Below, piece by piece: positions 15,481 through 19,833 of a stretch of 19,833 bases of DNA. Every line of letters starts with the position of its first letter. The first letter of the stretch is position 1. A model generated the notes under the pieces. It searched no databases. It worked only from the letters and a program-made list of their open reading frames with translations, and was not told where the DNA came from. The translations under genes were made by a program, and so were the position numbers. Source of the DNA: JAWXCF01 sp034440515 (lineage in GTDB: Bacteria > Bacteroidota > Bacteroidia > CAILMK01); NCBI GenBank assembly GCA_034440515.1, contig JAWXCF010000001.1, positions 1 through 19,833 on the forward strand. The letters run 5' to 3'.

Positions 15481-16703
15481 TTAATTGAGTCGGGGTTTAC
15501 TAAATTGAAGTTAATCTTAATTACAGCAATATTGTACATATGAATATCATCTAACATTTTAGTTTCTATATCTATATATTGTTCAAAAGCCAGTAAATAG
15601 CTAAGAAATGAACTTTGCCCAGCAGTATATAGTTTTTTGCTAACTATCAATAGTTTATCAGCAAGGGGTTTAATACGTTGCTCATTACTTTCTAGTTTAC
15701 TTTTTAATGTGGCGATGTGACTAATATCAGCATCCCATTTCTTGTCAAATTCAAACTGAAGAGAATTTAGGTGGGTTTCATCTGCTTGAATGCTGAACTT
15801 ATTAGCTTTACTGTATGCAGCAGTAGCCCTATAAAACAGAGGAATGGACATTCCAACACTAAAGCCTTGTAACCTATCTGCCCTTGTTAGATTATAGTTT
15901 ACGCCTAGGTACTCTACCTTGCCTTGTATGCTTTGGTTAAAATAGGCTACTTGAAAGTCTGGGTAGGACTGGTACTTTAGTATATTGGAATAACTATTTA
16001 GCGACTGTAATCTTACCTTACTCTGTTTGTAATATAACAATGTATCTAAACTAGGCTTAACAGGTAGAGATTCTATTTTGCCATATTCTACTATGGGGGT
16101 TATTCTATCAGATCCTTGTAACAATGTAGCAATTTTTATAAGATATTCTTTGCTTTTGTTTTGATATTCTTGCTTTTGTTGTACTAATTGCTCATATCTT
16201 AGTTGAAGGCTAAGTAGTAATTGGGTAGATGTTTCCCCAGCAGTTTGCATTTTATTTGCTGTAGCTATCTCTATAGTTAGCAGACTATCTAATTGCTGTA
16301 ATAGACCAAGCATACGTTGAGTAAACTGAAAGTTTTCCCATTCTACTCTCAACTTAATATTTAATTCTAGTTCTAAATTCTGAATGTTCGTGTACTCTGC
16401 GTCAGCCAATTGGCTTAGGTATTGTTTCTGATATTTATACATTGATGGCCAGGCAATGCTTTGATTTATAGTAAAAGAATTGTCATTATACTGACTGCTA
16501 ATATTCCCCTGTGAATAGTTGAAACTAGTTCTGTTTGGATTAAAAGAGGTTCTAATTAAAGCCTTTTGCGTTTCATATTTAAGTTTCATTTCCTTTAGGT
16601 TCGCGTTGTTTTCATACATCATATCTCGTGCTTGAACTAAATTAATAGTTTGAGCTGATACATAATTATTTACTAATAAAAAGAATAGAACAATATATTT
16701 CAT
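15477..16703 (-). CDS. TolC-family outer membrane efflux protein (CzcC-like)
   Basis: 408 residues with a cleavable signal peptide (KYIVLFFLLVNNYVSAQ). The mature protein is mostly long heptad-rich helices (for example TNIQNLELELNIKLRVEWENFQ and MQTAGETSTQLLLSLQLRYEQLVQQKQ) with beta-strand segments between, repeated in two halves. The AGETS...L and AGQSSFLSYL turns are typical of outer membrane efflux proteins. It forms the outer-membrane exit duct of the tripartite pump. Only one base separates it from the pump gene's stop (TAA-A-ATG), and it overlaps the adaptor by 4 bp, so all three genes are translated as a block. Confidence 0.88.
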   Translation of the reverse strand: MKYIVLFFLLVNNYVSAQTINLVQARDMMYENNANLKEMKLKYETQKALIRTSFNPNRTSFNYSQGNISSQYNDNSFTINQSIAWPSMYKYQKQYLSQLADAEYTNIQNLELELNIKLRVEWENFQFTQRMLGLLQQLDSLLTIEIATANKMQTAGETSTQLLLSLQLRYEQLVQQKQEYQNKSKEYLIKIATLLQGSDRITPIVEYGKIESLPVKPSLDTLLYYKQSKVRLQSLNSYSNILKYQSYPDFQVAYFNQSIQGKVEYLGVNYNLTRADRLQGFSVGMSIPLFYRATAAYSKANKFSIQADETHLNSLQFEFDKKWDADISHIATLKSKLESNEQRIKPLADKLLIVSKKLYTAGQSSFLSYLLAFEQYIDIETKMLDDIHMYNIAVIKINFNLVNPDSIK

Positions 16704-16704
16704 T

Positions 16705-19700
16705 TTATTTGGCCCTCCTTTTTAAAATGAATAAATAAAATATAGGTATTAACAATAGTGTGAGTAAGGTGCTGGTTATGATACCACCTATTACCACTGT
16801 AGCTAGGGGTCGTTGTACCTCTGCCCCAGCACTTGTGCTAATTGCCATAGGTAAAAATCCAAATGAGGCTACTAATGCCGTCATAAGTACTGGTCTTAAC
16901 CTACTAAGGGTACCTAAGTAAACGACTCTGATGGGGGTTAATATGGTATCATTTAATTGCTTATATTTAGAAATCAGAACAATACCATTTAATACAGATA
17001 TACCTATTAGTGCAATAAAACCAACAGCAGCAGATATACTAAACGGCATTCCTCTAGCAGACAGCAGAAGTACCCCGCCTATTACTGAAAATGGTATAGC
17101 TAATATGACTAATATAGTTTCTAAGAAATTATTAAAAGTAAAGAATACAATAAGTGATATTATTAAAATGGCAAGTGGAATGATCAAGGCCAAACGTTTA
17201 CCAGCCTTTTCTAAGTTTCTAAATTCTCCCCCTATTGTTTTATAATATCCTACGGGCAACTTGGCTTTGTCTATTTTCAGACTAATGTCTTTCACAATAG
17301 AATGGGCATCTCTATTCCCAATGTTTATACCCACATTTACTCTTCGTTGCTGATTTTCTCTATTCACTTGTGCGGGACCCTTTATGAATGCTATATTAGC
17401 TATTTGATCTAAAGTAATGTGTCTATTGCCAATATTTATAGGTAGTTTCTTTATTTGTTCTATGTCAGTCCTTAAGTCTTCTCGCAATCGAACTACTAGG
17501 TCAAATTTACGCCCCTCCTCATAAATTAAACCAGATGACATTCCTGCAAATGCTGTTGAAAGACTTTTATTTACATCTGAAATAGTAAGTCCATATAAAT
17601 TTAATTTCTGTCGATTATAGTCTAGCTGTATTTGTGGTAAACCTGTTATTTTTTCTACAACTACTTCATTAACACCTTCAATACTTACTATTTTCTTTTT
17701 AAATAGTTCTGCAATGGTACTAAGCTTATCTAAATCATCTCCATATATTTGAATTACAATGTCTTGTTTAGCACCAGTCATTAACTCATTAAATCTCATT
17801 TGGATAGGCTGTTGAAAGCTAAATTCTATCCCGGGAATTTTTTTCAATTCCTCTTTCATTTCATCGGCTAAATCATCCATATTATCTGCCGTTGTCCAAT
17901 CTTTTTTGTCTTTTAGGATGATAATCATATCGCCATTTTCTACTGGCATAGGGTCTGTAGTTATTTCAGAACTACCTACTTTACCTACTATTTTCTTTAC
18001 CTCAGGGAATTTCCTATGCAGTAGTTCAGCACATTTTACAAAATTATCTGCTGTAGTTTTTAGCTTGGTTCCAGGCAGCATTGTTATCTCTACTGCAAAA
18101 TCGCCCTCCTCTAATTGTGGAATAAACTCGCCACCCATATTAAATAATATGATAAATGAGCTCAACATTAATAATACAGAGAAACCTATCAATATAAAAG
18201 GTTTTCGAATTATTCGCCTAAATAAAAAGCTGAATGCATTAGTATATGCATTATTAATTAACTTAGTTAACTTAAACTCATCATTTCCAGGTCTTAACAA
18301 CCAAGCACACATAGCAGGAACGTAAGTAAGGGAAAGTATGAAAGCCCCTACTAGTGCAAAGCAAACTGTTAATGCCATTGGTGTAAACATTTTACCCTCA
18401 ATGCCTTGCAAGCTAAGTATTGGTATATAAACTATTAATATAATAAATTCTCCGAAGGCTGCTGCTTTTCTAATTTGCCCAGCTGCAAAATAGGTTTCTT
18501 GCAGTTTTTCTTCTTTGATCATCTTACCTTTAAACGATAATAGTGCAAAGTGGGCAACAATAGCCTCAGTCATAATTACGCTGCCATCTACCACCAATCC
18601 AAAGTCTATGGCACCCATACTCATCAGGTTTCCTGTTATCCCGAATTGTTGCATAAGAATGATGGCAAATAATAGACTTAGCGGAATAACACTAGCTATA
18701 ATCAGGCCTGCCCTAAAGCTTCCTAGCAATAAAATCAACAATACAATGACTATTAAGGCTCCCTCTATTAAGTTTTTTAATACTGTCGTAACTGTTTTAT
18801 TTACCAGCTTGCTTCTGTCTATAAATGATGATATTGTTACTCCTTTCGGCAGAGAAGTTTGTATTTCAGAGACCCTATTTTTTATTCTTGTTATGACTTC
18901 AGATGCGTTACCACCTTTTATCATCATTACAACACCGCCTACTGTTTCACCTAAAGTGTCTTGAGTTACTGCACCATATCTTGTGCCTTTACCCAATTGA
19001 ATTTCGCACAGGTCTTTTAACAATAAGGTTGAGCCCAGCGAATTGCGTTTTACAGGTATGTTTCCTATATCTTCTAAATTATGTATTTGCCCTAAGCCTC
19101 TAATGTAGTAAGCGCTAAAATTATTCTCTATGAATGCTGCTCCTACATTTTCATTGTTTTCTTTCAGTGCTAACCAAATGTCTTGGATATTTAAATTGTA
19201 TTGCAACAATATAGCTGGGTCTATAGCTACTTCATACTGTTTTACATATCCTCCAAAACTACTTACCTCAGCTATTCCCTTTACATTTAATAGCTGCTTT
19301 CTAATTACCCAATCTTGTAGGGTACGTAATTCTGTTAGGTCTAATTTTCTTCTGTTTTTTGAGTTTTGCTCTATAGTATATTGGTATATTTCACCCAATC
19401 CTGTAGTTTGAGGCGATAGACCAGGTTTACCAAACTCTACAGGTATTTCACCCTCCACTTTCCTAATTGCTTCAGTTATAAGTTGTCTAGCTAGTGTATT
19501 TGGAACATTATCTTCAAATACTACTGTAATGACGCTTAAGCCTAGGCGAGATATTGATCTCATTTCAATTTTGCCGGGAATGTTAGCTAAGCCAAGCTCT
19601 AATGGTGCCGTAATGTATTGTTCCACTTCCTGTGCAGCAAGATTTGGCGACACGGTCGTAACCTGAACTTGGTTATTGGTAATGTCTGGAACTGCGTCAA

Positions 19701-19806
19701 TAGATAAATTAAGAGTAGCATAGACCCCTACACAAATTAAAAGAAGAACACCTGCAAGTATTTGAATTCTATGGTAAATAGAATACTTAATTATCTTGTC
19801 TAACAT
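16705..19806 (-). CDS. CusA/CzcA-family heavy-metal efflux RND pump
   Basis: 1033 residues, the normal length for the heavy-metal (HME) RND family. It shows the N-terminal helix and SIDAVPDITNNQVQV opening, two periplasmic loops and twelve membrane helices (one near 10-30, a bundle at about 340-500, one near 540, and a second bundle at about 865-1030). The membrane charge-relay motif DFGLVVDGSVIMTEA gives D401, D407 and E414, matching the conserved acidic residues of CzcA. The family exports divalent (Zn/Co/Cd/Ni) or monovalent (Cu/Ag) cations driven by protons. The relay carries TEA where the common CzcA signature has VEN, so I do not assign the metal. It is the first gene of the operon, starting 27 bp from the window edge; any regulator would lie beyond it. 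Confidence 0.93.
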   Translation of the reverse strand: MLDKIIKYSIYHRIQILAGVLLLICVGVYATLNLSIDAVPDITNNQVQVTTVSPNLAAQEVEQYITAPLELGLANIPGKIEMRSISRLGLSVITVVFEDNVPNTLARQLITEAIRKVEGEIPVEFGKPGLSPQTTGLGEIYQYTIEQNSKNRRKLDLTELRTLQDWVIRKQLLNVKGIAEVSSFGGYVKQYEVAIDPAILLQYNLNIQDIWLALKENNENVGAAFIENNFSAYYIRGLGQIHNLEDIGNIPVKRNSLGSTLLLKDLCEIQLGKGTRYGAVTQDTLGETVGGVVMMIKGGNASEVITRIKNRVSEIQTSLPKGVTISSFIDRSKLVNKTVTTVLKNLIEGALIVIVLLILLLGSFRAGLIIASVIPLSLLFAIILMQQFGITGNLMSMGAIDFGLVVDGSVIMTEAIVAHFALLSFKGKMIKEEKLQETYFAAGQIRKAAAFGEFIILIVYIPILSLQGIEGKMFTPMALTVCFALVGAFILSLTYVPAMCAWLLRPGNDEFKLTKLINNAYTNAFSFLFRRIIRKPFILIGFSVLLMLSSFIILFNMGGEFIPQLEEGDFAVEITMLPGTKLKTTADNFVKCAELLHRKFPEVKKIVGKVGSSEITTDPMPVENGDMIIILKDKKDWTTADNMDDLADEMKEELKKIPGIEFSFQQPIQMRFNELMTGAKQDIVIQIYGDDLDKLSTIAELFKKKIVSIEGVNEVVVEKITGLPQIQLDYNRQKLNLYGLTISDVNKSLSTAFAGMSSGLIYEEGRKFDLVVRLREDLRTDIEQIKKLPINIGNRHITLDQIANIAFIKGPAQVNRENQQRRVNVGINIGNRDAHSIVKDISLKIDKAKLPVGYYKTIGGEFRNLEKAGKRLALIIPLAILIISLIVFFTFNNFLETILVILAIPFSVIGGVLLLSARGMPFSISAAVGFIALIGISVLNGIVLISKYKQLNDTILTPIRVVYLGTLSRLRPVLMTALVASFGFLPMAISTSAGAEVQRPLATVVIGGIITSTLLTLLLIPIFYLFILKRRAK

Positions 19807-19822
19807 TATAATAAGTAGTATT

Positions 19823-19830
19823 CAAAACTA
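19823..19830 (-). promoter_or_regulatory. Bacteroidota-type -7 box before the metal-efflux operon
   Basis: Read on the minus strand this is TAGTTTTG, an exact match to the TAnnTTTG -7 element of Bacteroidota housekeeping promoters. It lies 16 bp upstream of the ATG of the pump gene. The matching -33 TTTG element would fall outside the window. It is embedded in a 5-bp inverted repeat GTAGT-N7-ACTAC (19815-19831) that could serve as an operator. A leader of only about 10 nt would result. Confidence 0.35.
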
Positions 19831-19833
19831 CAA

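Noticed and set aside
16931..19411. Plus-strand open frames inside the RND pump gene
   Set aside because: They are antisense shadows of a full-length conserved 1033-residue gene and encode nothing recognisable.
1..19833. TGA read as Trp throughout (alternative genetic code)
   Set aside because: Trp is encoded by TGG in all intact genes, and TGA clearly terminates genes with coupled neighbours.

Overview
The window is AT-rich bacterial DNA that looks like a Bacteroidota chromosome. Three things point there: starts without Shine-Dalgarno sequences, with A/T-rich leaders instead; a TAnnTTTG-type -7 promoter element before the last operon; and gene families typical of the phylum (arsenosugar-type radical SAM cluster, CPA1 antiporter beside a DUF389 protein, CzcA/TolC/HlyD metal efflux). 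I cannot name a genus. Apart from the first pseudogene, codon use looks uniform. No tRNA, rRNA, CRISPR array, integrase or transposase is visible.

Layout. (a) 1-1311: the end of a broken GIY-YIG nuclease gene, followed 10 bp later by an imperfect inverted repeat shaped like an integron attC site, then a non-coding stretch. This looks like the edge of an accessory cassette region. (b) 1312-6967, plus strand: a tight arsenosugar-type operon. Its genes are an AhpD/carboxymuconolactone-decarboxylase-like small protein, the radical SAM enzyme ArsS, a DUF2064-type nucleotidyltransferase-like protein, a GT2 glycosyltransferase, a flavodoxin/FMN-reductase-fold protein split by a -1 frameshift at a T7 run, a disulfide-active flavin reductase of the mercuric-reductase-like group, and a translationally coupled small membrane protein. 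The methyltransferase ArsM expected to feed this pathway is not in the window. (c) 7364-9911, plus strand: a DUF389 membrane protein and a Na+/H+ antiporter, 10 bp apart. (d) 10042-12910: a minus-strand beta-barrel-like outer membrane protein, a plus-strand remnant of a tiny lipoprotein, and a minus-strand pair (FMN-binding general-stress-type protein, then membrane-anchored alpha/beta hydrolase). (e) 13106-14401, plus strand: a TetA-like drug transporter that overlaps tail-to-tail with (f) 14365-19806, minus strand: a compact metal-efflux operon (RND pump, TolC, periplasmic adaptor).

The genes fit together as a stress and detoxification island: organoarsenic metabolism, ion homeostasis, drug efflux and heavy-metal efflux. 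The observations most worth checking are the frameshift at a correctly phased T_TTT_TTT heptamer inside the arsenosugar operon, the nonsense codon in the GIY-YIG gene next to an attC-like repeat, and the uncharacterised reductase plus membrane-protein pair closing the arsenosugar operon.
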